DNA from: JACPPO01 sp965262505
Lineage (GTDB): Bacteria; Acidobacteriota; Vicinamibacteria; Vicinamibacterales; UBA2999
NCBI GenBank assembly: GCA_965262505.1
Contig: CBDHFM010000030.1
Coordinates: forward strand, 4,898,001-4,962,000
Reading direction: 5' to 3'
DNA: 64,000 nucleotides
Part shown: piece after piece, positions 54,642 to 63,700 of the stretch
Numbering within the stretch: position 1 is the stretch's first letter
How the letters are laid out: each line of letters begins with the position of its first letter
Made by a program: the position numbers and the translations under genes
Notes under the pieces: generated by a model
What the model was told of the DNA's origin: nothing
Seen by the model: the letters and a program-made list of their open reading frames with translations, nothing else
The model's database searches: none

Positions 54642-55192
54642 AGTCTCTTCCAATGAGACATGAGCCTGAAGGGGGGATTGTTTCCAACGACACATGAGCC
54701 TGAAGGGGAGCTGGGTCGTGGATCATCGGAGGATGATCGTGACGCTCCACACCGACCGGCTACGGACCTTGCAGCACGTTCGGGAGTTCCTTGAGGGCAA
54801 CCAGGAGGTCGACCTGGTCGTGGCGACTCGAGCTGCGGCCTATGGGTTCATCGAGCAGACCCTGGGCCGGTTCGACTATGTCCACCAAGGGAAGGCTGAG
54901 AAGGGTCTGCTCCGATGTTTTCTGGCCAAGGGCCGCCGCCGCAAGCGCTACCGCGACGCCGACATCATGACGCCCTATGAGAAGCTCAAGTCGCTCCCCG
55001 AGGCCGCCGTCTACCTCACCCCGGGGACCACCTTCCAACAGCTCGACGCCGTCGCCTTCGCCCTGAGCGACAATGATGCCGCGCGCGCCCTGCACGAGGC
55101 ACGCGCACGGCTATTCCGGTCTATTGACCCGGCTGCCTGACATGTCCGGCTCATCGATCCGCTTCAGGCTCATTTCTGGATTGGAAAGGACT
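54642..55192 (+). mobile_element. 551-bp mini-element built from a deleted integrase-type transposon
   Basis: The ends AGTCTCTTCCAAT..ATGAGCCTGAAG and, in reverse, AGTCCTTTCCAAT..ATGAGCCTGAAG are inverted repeats over about 30 bp. The left end also has an internal direct repeat CATGAGCCTGAAGGGG. It sits in codon ~10 of the IS256-A transposase. Compared with element B, 8 bp of the target are missing and no target repeat is visible. Confidence 0.7.
54694..55140 (+). CDS. In-frame fusion of transposase N- and C-terminal parts
   Basis: A 148-residue frame. Residues 15-75 (VTLHTDRLRTLQHVREFLEG...AYGFIEQTLGRFDYVHQGKAEKGLLRCFLAKG) resemble the N-terminal domain of integrase-type transposases; residues 78-148 (RKRYRDADIMTPYEKLKSLPEAAVYLTPGTTFQQLDAVAFALSDNDAARA) resemble their extreme C-terminus. 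The catalytic core between them is gone but the frame is kept. It may be a DNA-binding or regulatory relic, or simply unselected. Confidence 0.6.
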   Translation: MSLKGSWVVDHRRMIVTLHTDRLRTLQHVREFLEGNQEVDLVVATRAAAYGFIEQTLGRFDYVHQGKAEKGLLRCFLAKGRRRKRYRDADIMTPYEKLKSLPEAAVYLTPGTTFQQLDAVAFALSDNDAARALHEARARLFRSIDPAA

Positions 55193-55205
55193 GAAAGGTC
55201 GCACG

Positions 55206-56441
55206 TTGGGCGCGGTCGACGTCATCGACCGAGAGGGGTACGCGGAGCTGGAGGTCGATGCCAAGGTGGAATTGATCCGGTCCTTGATTCCGCTGGGGTT
55301 GCTGCACATCGAGGAATGGCTCGACGAGGAAGTGCCCGCGCTGGCTGGCGAACGCGACGCCCGCAAAGACCCGTCAGTCGGCGGGCGCCGTCATGGGAGC
55401 CACCCCGGGACGGTCGGGTTGGCCGGCCAGCGCGTGCCGATTCGCGTGCCCCGGATTCGCCATGTCACGGAGCGCGAGATTCCCCTGCGGTCGTACGAAG
55501 CGCTGCATGGCGATCGCGCCGTCAATGACCTGTTGTTGAGGCGCGTGCTGTATGGGATCTCGTGCCGCAACTACGCGGCGGCCGCCGAGGCGATTCCCGG
55601 GGCGATCGGCCTGTCGGGGTCGACGGTGTCCCGCGCGTTCATTCAGGCCAGCGCGACGAAACTCCGCGAACTCCAGGAGCGGGACCTCTCCGGGGAGGAC
55701 GTTGTGGCCCTCGTGCTGGACGGCAAGACGTTCGCCGAGGCGACGATGGTCGTCGCGCTGGGCATCACGATGACGGGGGACAAACGGTTCCTGGGCTTTG
55801 TCGAGACGGACACCGAGAACGAGCAGGTGTTGACCCCGTTCCTCCGGTCCTTGGTCGAGCGGGGCCTCGATGTTTCCCAGGGGCTTCTGGTGATCGTCGA
55901 TGGCGGCAAGGGGCTCCGGGCGGCCGTGCGGAAGGCCTTCCGCCACCGCGCCCTGGTGCAACGGTGTCAATGGCACAAGCGCGAGAACGTGGTGAGTTAC
56001 CTGGCCAAGCGTGAGCAGCCGGTGTGGCGGCAGCGTCTCCAGCGCGCCTACAACCGTCCGGAGTACGACGAGGCCCTCGCCGCCCTCCAGTCGCTCCAGC
56101 ATGAGCTGGAGGATCGGAACCAATCGGCGGCCGGCAGTCTGGCGGAAGGCCTGGACGAGACCCTGACGTTGCATCGCCTCGGCGTGTATGGCGTGCTGGG
56201 CCGGTCGCTGAAGACGACGAACGGCCTCGAGTCCATCAACGCGCTCATTGAGGAGCGCTGTGCGAAGGTCGATCACTGGCAGAACTCAAGTCAACGCCAG
56301 CGCTGGCTCGCCACGGCGCTCCTGGACATCGAGCCGCGTCTACGTAAGGTGATGGGCTACCGGCACCTGCCCAGGCTTCGTGACGCATTGAAGCGAGAGT
56401 TGAAGATCGACACGACGACATCGAAGACGAAAGCCGCGTAA
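55206..56441 (+). pseudogene. IS256-family transposase A, N-terminus displaced
   Basis: From TTG 55206 the frame is open for 411 residues: GAVDVIDREGYAELEVDAK, VVALVLDGKTFAEATMVVALG (Asp), LLVIVDGGKGLRAAVRKAF (Asp), RCQWHKRENVVSYL, TTNGLESINALIEERCAK (Glu). The normal first ~17 residues lie on the other side of the mini-element. Translation from TTG or from a fused frame might still give near-complete protein, so loss of function is likely but not certain. Confidence 0.8.
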
Positions 56442-56604
56442 GCAATCAGGAGTCGCGGAGAGTTTCAACTAGGAATGGGCTTGACTCGACGAACATCACG
56501 CCACGAGAGAAAGGAGCCGAGGTGAGCACCCTCCCTGCCAAGATAGCTGAGACACTTTACCCCCTGGAAATTAGTGTTGAGGGCGGGGAGGTGTCAGGAC
56601 GTTG

Positions 56605-57069
56605 ATGACCAAGATCCGATCGATGCTGGTAGACCAATCGATTATGGGAGGGCCGGAGCGGAGGGGCGACGAGCGAAGCGAGGCGCCCCGTAGTGGAGGG
56701 TCTCCCATAATCGAGCCCGACGCGGTGCCCGTCCCGCCGGATTCCGAGGTCCCGGCGCGCCATGCGCGACGGCGCTTTACGACCGCCTACAAGCTGGCGA
56801 TCCTCCGGCGGGCGGACGCCTGTACACGGTACGGCGAACTCGGGGCACTCCTGCGAAAGGAGGGGCTGTATTCCTCACACGTCGTCACGTGGCGCCAGCA
56901 GCGCGAGGCCGGGTTGACGCCGAAGAAACGCGGCCGGAAGATGACGGCCGTCGATCCGCAGCGGAAGAAGCTCGAACAGGAGCATCGCCGCTTGACGTCG
57001 CGGCTCCAGAAGGCGGAAGCTCTGCTCGCCTTTCAAAAAAAGTTTCCGAACTCCTACAGATCCCCCTGA
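56605..57069 (+). CDS. OrfA of the IS3-type element
   Basis: Recognisable from ARHARRRFTTAYKLAILRRADACTRYGELGALLRKEGLYSSHVVTWRQQREAG, a transposase HTH, then a helical segment (KLEQEHRRLTSRLQKAEALLAFQKK). At 57035-57043 an A7 tract then G ends the match; straight reading gives FPNSYRSP and stops. Slipping -1 gives VSELLQIPLKPFVSDEDD, the expected C-terminus, stopping at 57098 in a TGATG overlap with orfB. Confidence 0.75.
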   Translation: MTKIRSMLVDQSIMGGPERRGDERSEAPRSGGSPIIEPDAVPVPPDSEVPARHARRRFTTAYKLAILRRADACTRYGELGALLRKEGLYSSHVVTWRQQREAGLTPKKRGRKMTAVDPQRKKLEQEHRRLTSRLQKAEALLAFQKKFPNSYRSP

Positions 57070-57094
57070 AACCGTTCGTGAGCGACGAGGACGA

Positions 57095-58225
57095 TTGATG
57101 GTCGCGGTGGACGACGCGACGCCGACGTTGGGGGCGGCGTCCGCGTGTCGCGGGTTGGGCCTGCCCCGGGCCTCGCTGTATCGGGGGCGTCGACCGGTCG
57201 CGGTCGCGCGCCCTCGTCCGGCGCCGCCGCGCGCGTTGGATCCGATCGAGCGTCAGGGCATCTTGGATGTGCTCCACACGCGCTTCATCGATCAGGCGCC
57301 GGCGCAGATCCACGCCACCCTGCTCGATGAGGGGACCTACCTCTGTTCGCCGCGCACGATGTATCGCGTCCTCGACGCCGCGCACGAAGTCAAGGAGCGG
57401 CGCGATCAGGTGCGGCGCCCGCCCTACGCCGCGCCCGAGGTACTGGCCACGCGTCCGAACGACGTCTGGAGCTGGGACATCACGACGCTCTTGGGTCCGT
57501 CGAAGTGGACGTACTTCTATCTCTACGTCATCCTCGACATCTTCAGCCGGTACGTGGTCGGCTGGATGCTCGCCCCACACGAGAGCGCGGCCCTGGCCGA
57601 GCACCTCATCGGCGAGACCTGCGCGAAGCACGGCATTCAGCCGGGCCAACTCACGCTCCATGCGGACCGCGGGTCGTCCATGAAGAGCAAACCGGTGGCG
57701 CTGTTGCTGGCCGACCTCGGCGTGACCAAGACCCACAGCCGCCCGCCCGTGTCGAACGACAATCCGTTCTCGGAAGCGCAGTGTACGACGCTCAAGTACT
57801 GTCCGCAGTGTCCAGAGCGCTTCGGGTCGCTCGAGGACGGACGGGCGTTTGGGCAGGTCTTCTTTCCCTGGTACAACCAGGAACACCGCCACAGCGGCCT
57901 GGGGTTCCTCACGCCCGCCGTCGTGCATTTCGGCCAGGCCCCCACGGTCCGCGCGCAGCGTCAGCAGGTGCTCGCCGCCGCAGACGCGGCGCATCCCGAG
58001 CGCGTCGTCAAGGGCCGATCACAACCGGCCGATTTACCTCGCGCGGTGTGGATCAACCCACCCGCGAAGAACACGGCCGCGCAGGATGCCCCAGGAACAA
58101 CGATCGTCATCATGGACGACCTCCGGGTCGACCAGAGTCGCGACGCCGACGACCATGTCGCCGTCATGATCGTCGACCGCAACGCGACTCTCATTACTGC
58201 GCCCTTGGTGTCTCAATGTCATTGA
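57095..58225 (+). CDS. OrfB integrase-type transposase
   Basis: A 376-residue protein: HTH_21-like FIDQAPAQIHATLLDEGTYLCSPRTMYRVL, then NDVWSWDITTLLGPSKWTYFYLYVILDIFSRYVVGW (Asp), LHADRGSSMKSKPV (Asp) and NDNPFSEAQCTTLKY (Glu). The frame is intact. ATG 57098 overlaps the shifted orfA stop, pointing to coupled translation. Confidence 0.88.
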   Translation: MMVAVDDATPTLGAASACRGLGLPRASLYRGRRPVAVARPRPAPPRALDPIERQGILDVLHTRFIDQAPAQIHATLLDEGTYLCSPRTMYRVLDAAHEVKERRDQVRRPPYAAPEVLATRPNDVWSWDITTLLGPSKWTYFYLYVILDIFSRYVVGWMLAPHESAALAEHLIGETCAKHGIQPGQLTLHADRGSSMKSKPVALLLADLGVTKTHSRPPVSNDNPFSEAQCTTLKYCPQCPERFGSLEDGRAFGQVFFPWYNQEHRHSGLGFLTPAVVHFGQAPTVRAQRQQVLAAADAAHPERVVKGRSQPADLPRAVWINPPAKNTAAQDAPGTTIVIMDDLRVDQSRDADDHVAVMIVDRNATLITAPLVSQCH

Positions 58226-58234
58226 CAGCTTCCG

Positions 58235-59513
58235 AGTGTCCTACGATCGGTCAGGAAGCGCAAGAAAGGTCGCACGTTGGGCGCGGTCGACGTCATCGAC
58301 CGAGAGGGGTACGCGGAGCTGGAGGTCGATGCCAAGGTGGAATTGATCCGGTCCTTGAATTCCGCTGGGGTTGCTGCACATCGAGGAATGGCTCGACGAG
58401 GAAGTGCCCGCGCTGGCTGGCGAACGCGACGCCCGCAAAGACCCGTCAGTCGGCGGGCGCCGTCATGGGAGCCACCCCGGGACGGTCGGGTTGGCCGGCC
58501 AGCGCGTGCCGATTCGCGTGCCCCGGATTCGCCATGTCACGGAGCGCGAGATTCCACTGCGGTCGTACGGAGCGCTGCATGGCGATCGCGCCGTCAATGA
58601 CCTGTTGTTGAGGCGCGTGCTGTATGGGATCTCGTGCCGCAACTACGCGGCGGCCGCCGAGGCGATTCCCGGGGCGATCGGCCTGTCGGGGTCGACGGTG
58701 TCCCGCGCGTTCATTCAGGCCAGCGCGACGAAACTCCGCGAACTCCAGGAGCGGGACCTCTCCGGGGAGGACGTTGTGGCCCTCGTGCTGGACGGCAAGA
58801 CGTTCGCCGAGGCGACGATGGTCGTCGCGCTGGGCATCACGATGACGGGGGACAAACGGTTCCTGGGCTTTGTCGAGACGGACACCGAGAACGAGCAGGT
58901 GTTGACCCCGTTCCTCCGGTCCTTGGTCGAGCGGGGCCTCGATGCTTCCCAGGGGCTTCTGGTGATCGTCGATGGCGGCAAGGGGCTCCGGGCGGCCGTG
59001 CGGAAGGCCTTCCGCCACCGCGCCCTGGTGCAACGGTGTCAAGGGCACAAGCGCGAGAACGTGGTGAGTTACCTGGCCAAGCGTGAGCAGCCGGTGTGGC
59101 GGCAGCGTCTCCAGCGCGCCTACAACCGTCCGGAGTACGACGAGGCCCTCGCCGCCCTCCAGTCGCTCCAGCATGAGCTGGAGGATCGGAACCAATCGGC
59201 GGCCGGCAGTCTGGCGGAAGGCCTGGACGAGACCCTGACGTTGCATCGCCTCGGCGTGTATGGCGTGCTGGGCCGGTCGCTGAAGACGACGAACGGCCTC
59301 GAGTCCATCAACGCGCTCATTGAGGAGCGCTGTGCGAAGGTCGATCACTGGCAGAACTCAAGTCAACGCCAGCGCTGGCTCGCCACGGCGCTCCTGGACA
59401 TCGAGCCGCGTCTACGCAAGGTGATGGGCTACCGGCACCTGCCCAGGCTTCGTGACGCATTGAAGCGAGAGTTGAAGATCGACACGACGACATCGAAGAC
59501 CAAAGCCGCGTAA
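58235..59513 (+). pseudogene. IS256-family transposase B, frameshifted
   Basis: It begins SVLRSVRKRKKGRTLGAVDVIDREGYAELEVDAKVELIRSL, then one extra A near 58357 (TTGAATTCC against TTGATTCC in copy A) shifts the frame; after it the protein matches copy A to the end at over 98 percent. It preserves the N-terminal codons that copy A lost to its mini-element. A later RCQGHKR in place of RCQWHKR is a further difference. Confidence 0.85.
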
Positions 59514-59559
59514 GCAATCAGGAGTCGCGGAGAGTTTCAACTAGGAATGGGCTTGACTC

Positions 59560-59765
59560 TCGCTAACGACACGCAGCAGGAGGCGCGCTCTAGACTGGGT
59601 GGAGTGAAGGATGCGAAACAAAGGTTGCTGACGGCGATAGAACAGATCGCTCCTGTCAGAAACGAGATTGCTCATGTTCGAGAGGTGTCGCAAGATCGCC
59701 TAATGAAAGCGAGTGTCGCTTGTGGCGATGTGCTCGACATGGTCAGGCGGCATCAACCGCATTAA
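59560..59765 (+). pseudogene. C-terminal fragment of an unknown helical protein
   Basis: After the IS256-B end the frame reads LANDTQQEARSRLGGVKDAKQRLLTAIEQIAPVRNEIAHVREVSQDRLMKASVACGDVLDMV. The PVRNEIAHVREV part resembles the RNxxAH motif of HEPN-type domains (e.g. Swt1-like), so this may be the end of a HEPN protein truncated by the IS. The family is uncertain. Confidence 0.45.
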
Positions 59766-59949
59766 CTATGTAAGTTATTTATTTAAAAAGACTTAAACTG
59801 TCTCTTGATCGTAGTTGCCTCCCACGTTACCCGTAGAGTATCGTCTCTTTATAGACTGTGGTGCATGCTTGGTGTATATCATGCACTAACATGGATGTCG
59901 ATGCTGCGGAAGCCCAACCGCCCCAGAGCAGCTGTACAACACCACCTAC
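59766..59949. other. AT-rich intergenic stretch
   Basis: Includes TTATTTATTTAAAAAGAC just after the fragment, and no convincing gene. It separates fragments on opposite strands. Confidence 0.5.
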
Positions 59950-60377
59950 TTGATCAGACCGACTGAACGTAGCCGCCGATCGTCCAGATCTCCCTTCTCT
60001 CCGCGGCTCTCCCGAAGTCGCCTCAGGCCTTCCTCGATGTCCGCCTGCCTCTTCATCCGAGCCAACTTCAGGTATTGGTCCTTCATGTATCCCGTCTTCA
60101 CGAACCGAAACGCCTCGCTAGGACCGCCAATCTTGCTTCAGGAGTCCTTCTGACCAGCGGCGAACGATTCGTACGGGAACGGTTTGTAGGCAGTCATGTG
60201 AACTCTCCAGTCGGGATTTCCATTTTGGCCGTCCCAGCCGACACCGTTATACCCCAAGTGACCTTCCGCGTAGGCCGGATGTGTTCGTGGCTCCTGCGTC
60301 AAGCTCCCGACACCGGCTGCGGGGATGGCGTAGCCCACGCCGCGGTCCAGTCCCACCGCGTCGGCGAGCCGATCAGG
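59950..60377 (-). pseudogene. C-terminal part of an unidentified minus-strand gene with an in-frame TGA
   Basis: One minus-strand frame reads APDRLADAVGLDRGVGYAIPAAGVGSLTQEPRTHPAYAEGHLGYNGVGWDGQNG ... AYKPFPYESFAAGQKDS, then TGA at 60138-60140, then SKIGGPSEAFRFVKTGYMKDQYLKLARMKRQADIEEGLRRL to a stop near 59951. Coding character on both sides of the TGA suggests one broken gene or two adjoining ones. Its 5' side is the IS5 element. Family not recognised. Confidence 0.4.
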
Positions 60378-61458
60378 GGCGTTGTTGCATGAAGACCCGC
60401 TGCGGGTGGGGTGGTTTGGCCCGTACTTTTCGTGCCCCTTCGTAGGAGCCACACTACAGGGATGCAGTCGAAGGTTCATCCCACGTATAAGACGAAGTAT
60501 CGCGTTGCGAACTGGGCGGCCTACAACAAAGCCCTCGTTCGACGTGGCGATGTGACGGTGTGGTTGTCCTCGGACGCGATCGCTGCCTGGACGCCCGGCC
60601 GGAGCGGCCGGCGGGGCGGGCAGCGGCGGTACTCGGATCTCGCCATCGAGACCGCCCTGACCCTGCGGCTCCTCTACCATCTCCCGCTGCGTCAGGCCGA
60701 AGGGTTCCTGCACGCCCTGTTCGGGATGATGCGCCTCGACCTCTCCGCCCCCGACTATACGACGCTCTCTCGGCGCAGTCAGCATCTGAGGCGCCGTCTG
60801 CGACCGGTCCCGCCCGGTGAGGGCCTCCATCTCGTGCTCGACAGCACGGGGCTGTCCATCGTTGGGGAAGGTGAGTGGGCCGCCGCGAAACACGGTGGCC
60901 GCGGTCGGCGTGGCTGGCGGAAGCTCCACCTTGGCGTCGATCAGTCCGGCGTGATCCTCGTCCACACGCTGACCGAGGCGACGGGTGATGATGCGACCAC
61001 CGCCCTCGATCTGCTCACTGCGGTCGAGGGCCCTCTCGTGCGCGTCACCGCTGACGCCGCCTATGACACGGTCGCCGTTTACGAAACGGCGCGGGCGCGG
61101 GGTGCGACAGTCGTCATCCCACCGGTCAGGACGGCGACCGTCTCTGGCCACGGCCCACGGTCGCCCGCGCGGGATCGGACGATCACGTGGGTGAAGACGC
61201 TCGGACGGCGCCAGTGGAAGAAAGCGTCAAGGTACCATCGTCAGGGCCGGGTGGAGAACACGTTTTCCGATACAAGTCCATCATCGGCGATGGCCTTCGC
61301 GCCCGGAGTCCAGCTGGGCAGGGGAGTGAGGTCGTCCTCGGCTGTGAGATCCTCAATCGGATGACCGAGTTCGGCCGACCAGTGTCATATCGCATCGGCC
61401 GGTGAAAATCCTGTCGGTGGGCATCGTGCGGGCCAGTGACGATTCGTGCAACAACGCC
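60378..61458 (+). mobile_element. IS5-family insertion sequence
   Basis: The left end GGCGTTGTTGCATGAA and right end (in reverse GGCGTTGTTGCACGAA) are near-perfect inverted repeats. A 3-bp CAG may be the target repeat, but this depends on where the ends are drawn. Confidence 0.8.
60462..61405 (+). pseudogene. IS5-family transposase with a frameshift
   Basis: Starts MQSKVHPTYKTKYRVANWAAYNKALVRRGDVTVWLS, with LVLDSTGLSIVGEGEWAAAKHG (Asp), VTADAAYDTVAVYE (Asp) and YHRQGRVENTF (Glu region). After VENTF one base is missing near 61266; the next frame supplies RYKSIIGDGLRARSPAGQGSEVVLGCEILNRMTEFG to a stop at 61405. Loss of the last ~45 residues probably inactivates it. Confidence 0.85.
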
Positions 61459-61519
61459 AGCTATTTCTGAATCACTGCACTAGGTGCCCGTAACGGCTAT
61501 CTCAGTAGCCCCCTCCGGT

Positions 61520-62764
61520 CTATTGCGATGGCCGGCCGACCATCGGGCGGATGAGTTTCGCCGGGTCGGCGTCCGGCTTCGGACGGAACATCTGCGACCG
61601 GTCATTCGCCACTTCGGTGACGTACAGGTTCCCCTCTTGGTCGACGTCAATCTGGTGCACGCCATCGAACTGCCCGGGTAGCGGGCCGTGGCCGCCGATG
61701 TCCAGAATATAGCGCCCGTCCAAGTCATATTTGATCAACCTATCCGTCGTCCAGTCCGCCACCCACACGTAGTCGTCGACCGTGACGATGTGCGCGAGGA
61801 TCTGTGAGTTATGACCGGTCGGCCACATCTCCAAGAACGTGCCGTCCTCGTCGAAGACCTGCATACGGTGGTGCTCGCGATCAGCGACAAAGACCCGGCG
61901 ATCCTGACTGATGCCGATACTGTGGACGGACCAGAACTCGTACGGACCGGGGCTGGCCGGGTCGACCGGCGGCCGGCCCCAGTCCAATAGAAAGTTGCCA
62001 TCCGCGTCAAACTTAGCCACGCGCGTGCCGGCATAGCCATCGGCCACGAAGAATGTGCCGTCGGGCAGCCAGGCGATGTCGGTCGGTCGGTTGAAGTTGT
62101 TCGGGCCGCGCCCGGGCACACCGCGTTCGCCAATCGTCTTCACCAGCTCGCCATCGTTCGTGAAGATGTTGATCTCGTGCATGTCATCGTCAACGATCCA
62201 GATGTGCTTCTCCGGATCGTAAGGATTCATCAAGAGCTTGTGCGGGCCGCGGCCCACCTCTCCGAGCCCAGAGTCTCGTGGCGGGGCAAGGTACGCGTCG
62301 TGCTGGAGCCACTCGTCGATGGCATAGCCCTCCCGATCCACGGCGAACACGAGGTGATGCCGCCGCATGTCATAGCCGTAGTCGTTCCCGGAGTACGGCC
62401 GCCTGCCCGTGTTCGTGCGGCGCGGGTCGAGCAGGCAGGCACAAATCCACGGCTCGGCGCCGGGCGGAAGCTCAATCTCCCCACGCTGCGATACCCAGAC
62501 CTTGTCCGGACTCTCGGCAAAAACGCCCGAGCCCGAGCCCCAGGTCCAGCCGTCGTGCGAGAGATCATCGTCCGGCAGGGGCTTCGGCCAGTTCAGGACG
62601 ACCTCGTAGTCGCCCATGTCCACGCTTTGCACCGTCGGCGTCGCCATCGACGCCTGCGATGGAGCTGACCCGGTCCCCGGAGCGCTGTTGCAGCCACTGA
62701 TGGCGAGGAAGGCTGGTAGGCCCAGCACCACGAAGACCCTCCCCTGCACAGTTCTCACACGCAT
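61520..62764 (-). CDS. NHL six-bladed propeller lipoprotein (paralogue)
   Basis: A 414-residue protein with lipobox FLAISGC, parallel to 52724-54016: DGWTWGSGSGVFAESPDKVWVSQRGEIELPPGAEPW, HIWIVDDDMHEINIFTNDGELVKTIG, RPTDIAWLPDGTFFVADGYAGTRVAKFDADG, HQIDVDQEGNLYVTEVANDRSQMF. The region after PGAEPW differs, with two Cys (WICACLL). GGAG lies 7 bases before ATG 62764. Function unknown; extracytoplasmic propeller. Confidence 0.85.
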   Translation of the reverse strand: MRVRTVQGRVFVVLGLPAFLAISGCNSAPGTGSAPSQASMATPTVQSVDMGDYEVVLNWPKPLPDDDLSHDGWTWGSGSGVFAESPDKVWVSQRGEIELPPGAEPWICACLLDPRRTNTGRRPYSGNDYGYDMRRHHLVFAVDREGYAIDEWLQHDAYLAPPRDSGLGEVGRGPHKLLMNPYDPEKHIWIVDDDMHEINIFTNDGELVKTIGERGVPGRGPNNFNRPTDIAWLPDGTFFVADGYAGTRVAKFDADGNFLLDWGRPPVDPASPGPYEFWSVHSIGISQDRRVFVADREHHRMQVFDEDGTFLEMWPTGHNSQILAHIVTVDDYVWVADWTTDRLIKYDLDGRYILDIGGHGPLPGQFDGVHQIDVDQEGNLYVTEVANDRSQMFRPKPDADPAKLIRPMVGRPSQ

Positions 62765-62930
62765 CGTCACACTCCATGATACGAGTTCTTTCGGCGAGAG
62801 CCGCGAGACGGCTCTCGCGCCGGACCTAGCAGTTGCTTGCCCGTCCTTGCGCCCGGTCGATGAGCCGCCTGAGGTTGCTACTTCAAGCGTCTGCTGTCAA
62901 TGACAGCCGCCGCGGTCCTGGCAGAACGTC

Positions 62931-62959
62931 TTGACAGGCAACAGCATCCGTTATTTACT
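62931..62959 (+). promoter_or_regulatory. Promoter of the SH3-like gene, leaderless start
   Basis: A perfect TTGACA (62931-62936), a 17-bp spacer and TTTACT (62954-62959). The predicted start of transcription is within a base or two of ATG 62967, so the message would be leaderless; no Shine-Dalgarno is present. Confidence 0.65.
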
Positions 62960-62966
62960 GGCCTGT

Positions 62967-63389
62967 ATGCAAACCGCTGATCCCATTCGGCACCTGCAGC
63001 CTGTCGGCTTCCCATGGCGGGCAGCAGGCCCGATTGTCGTGGCAGCGGCAGTTCTGCTCCAGGCCCCGGCGACATTCGCCCAGGAGAGCGTACCCAAGGA
63101 ACAGGCCCGGGTCCCAACGAGCTACGCGAACGTGCACGCGGAGCCGAGCTCAGGCTCAGTGCCTCTCGTGCTGGTTCCGCGCGGCACCGTCCTGCCCGTC
63201 ATCGGGCGACGCGGTGAGTGGGTTCAGGTGCGGCTGGCGTCGGAGCTCAGACAGACCGGTATGGTCATGCGCTGGTACGAGGGAAGACACGAAATCATCA
63301 GGCGTGGCGTCAGCATGGGGATCGGGGATGAGAACAGCGGTTGGATGCACGACTCCACCGTTGAGATCACCGAAGTCGGCGCCCCCTAG
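62967..63389 (+). CDS. Exported SH3b-domain protein
   Basis: A 140-residue protein with a long signal region (AAGPIVVAAAVLLQAPATFAQ) and an SH3-like domain: SYANVHAEPSSGSVPLVLVPRGTVLPVIGRRGEWVQVRL ... GWMHDSTVEI. The pattern N-V-(H/R)-x-x-P-S ... G-T-x-L-x-V ... W-V-x-V is the bacterial SH3b signature, often used for cell-wall binding. Converges on the LexA-like gene with a 4-base overlap of stop regions. Confidence 0.75.
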   Translation: MQTADPIRHLQPVGFPWRAAGPIVVAAAVLLQAPATFAQESVPKEQARVPTSYANVHAEPSSGSVPLVLVPRGTVLPVIGRRGEWVQVRLASELRQTGMVMRWYEGRHEIIRRGVSMGIGDENSGWMHDSTVEITEVGAP

Positions 63390-63700
63390 TACCTTGCCGC
63401 AGTGGTTTTGATCGGTTGCAACGAGGGTAGTTCCTCTGCCGACAACAACAGCTTGATCGTCCGGGGTTGGCGTGGAACCCGACTGATCAGACCGCGCCGC
63501 TCAAGCTCGACGATCATGTGGTGGACGGCCGGGGGCGTGACCTGAAAGAACCGTTGGAAGTCCGCTTCGGCCGGTGGCGTTCGGTGAAGGAGCGTGTACG
63601 TGTAGAGGAAGGCTAGGTACTGGCCCTGCTTCTGGGTGAATCTCGGTGATGAACGGCTGGACACGGGATCGGGAAGGTGATCCAAGATGTCCATGCACAT
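63386..63700 (-). CDS. Stand-alone LexA-type winged-helix DNA-binding protein
   Basis: A 104-residue protein; FTQKQGQYLAFLYTYTLLHRTPPAEADFQRFFQVTPPAVHHMIVELERRGLISRVPRQPRTIKLLL matches the N-terminal LexA DNA-binding domain, with no peptidase domain. It starts at ATG 63700, inside the palindrome ATGTCCATGCACAT that also holds the IS630 transposase start on the other strand. It is probably a repressor of the adjacent transposase or a resident regulator the IS landed beside. Confidence 0.7.
   Translation of the reverse strand: MCMDILDHLPDPVSSRSSPRFTQKQGQYLAFLYTYTLLHRTPPAEADFQRFFQVTPPAVHHMIVELERRGLISRVPRQPRTIKLLLSAEELPSLQPIKTTAARY

Larger units (their letters stand above)
54515..56487 (+). mobile_element. 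IS256-family element A, with a mini-element inserted
   Basis: Left end GAGTGTGAGCGAAACTTAGTTGGAAA and right end (in reverse) GAGTCAAGCCCATTCCTAGTTGAAA form imperfect inverted repeats. The transposase would start at ATG 54615 after AAAGGAG, reading MSSVLRSVR, but a 551-bp mini-element follows at once. Element B begins at 56488 without its own left end, so A and B are a fused tandem. Confidence 0.75.
56528..58234 (+). mobile_element. IS3-type two-gene element inside IS256-B
   Basis: The element carries orfA and orfB. Candidate inverted ends are GAGACAC words near 56553 and 58207 and not extensive, so exact limits are approximate; no clean target repeat seen. A strong hairpin CGATTATGGGAG / CTCCCATAATCG (about 56639-56711) occupies the 5' region of orfA and may limit its translation. 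Confidence 0.65.
56488..59559 (+). mobile_element. IS256-family element B, left end lost, interrupted by an IS3-type element
   Basis: It starts inside the leader shared with A (GACGAACATCACGCCACGAG) right after A's right end; A's first 76 bp have no counterpart. The right end GGAATGGGCTTGACTC is intact. The leader is split at 56528/58235 by an IS3-type element. The transposase is also frameshifted. Confidence 0.75.

Noticed and set aside
59547..59765. Complete small gene starting at ATG 59547
   Set aside because: The ATG lies inside the IS256-B end; the native part starts only after 59559, so it is a truncated fragment.
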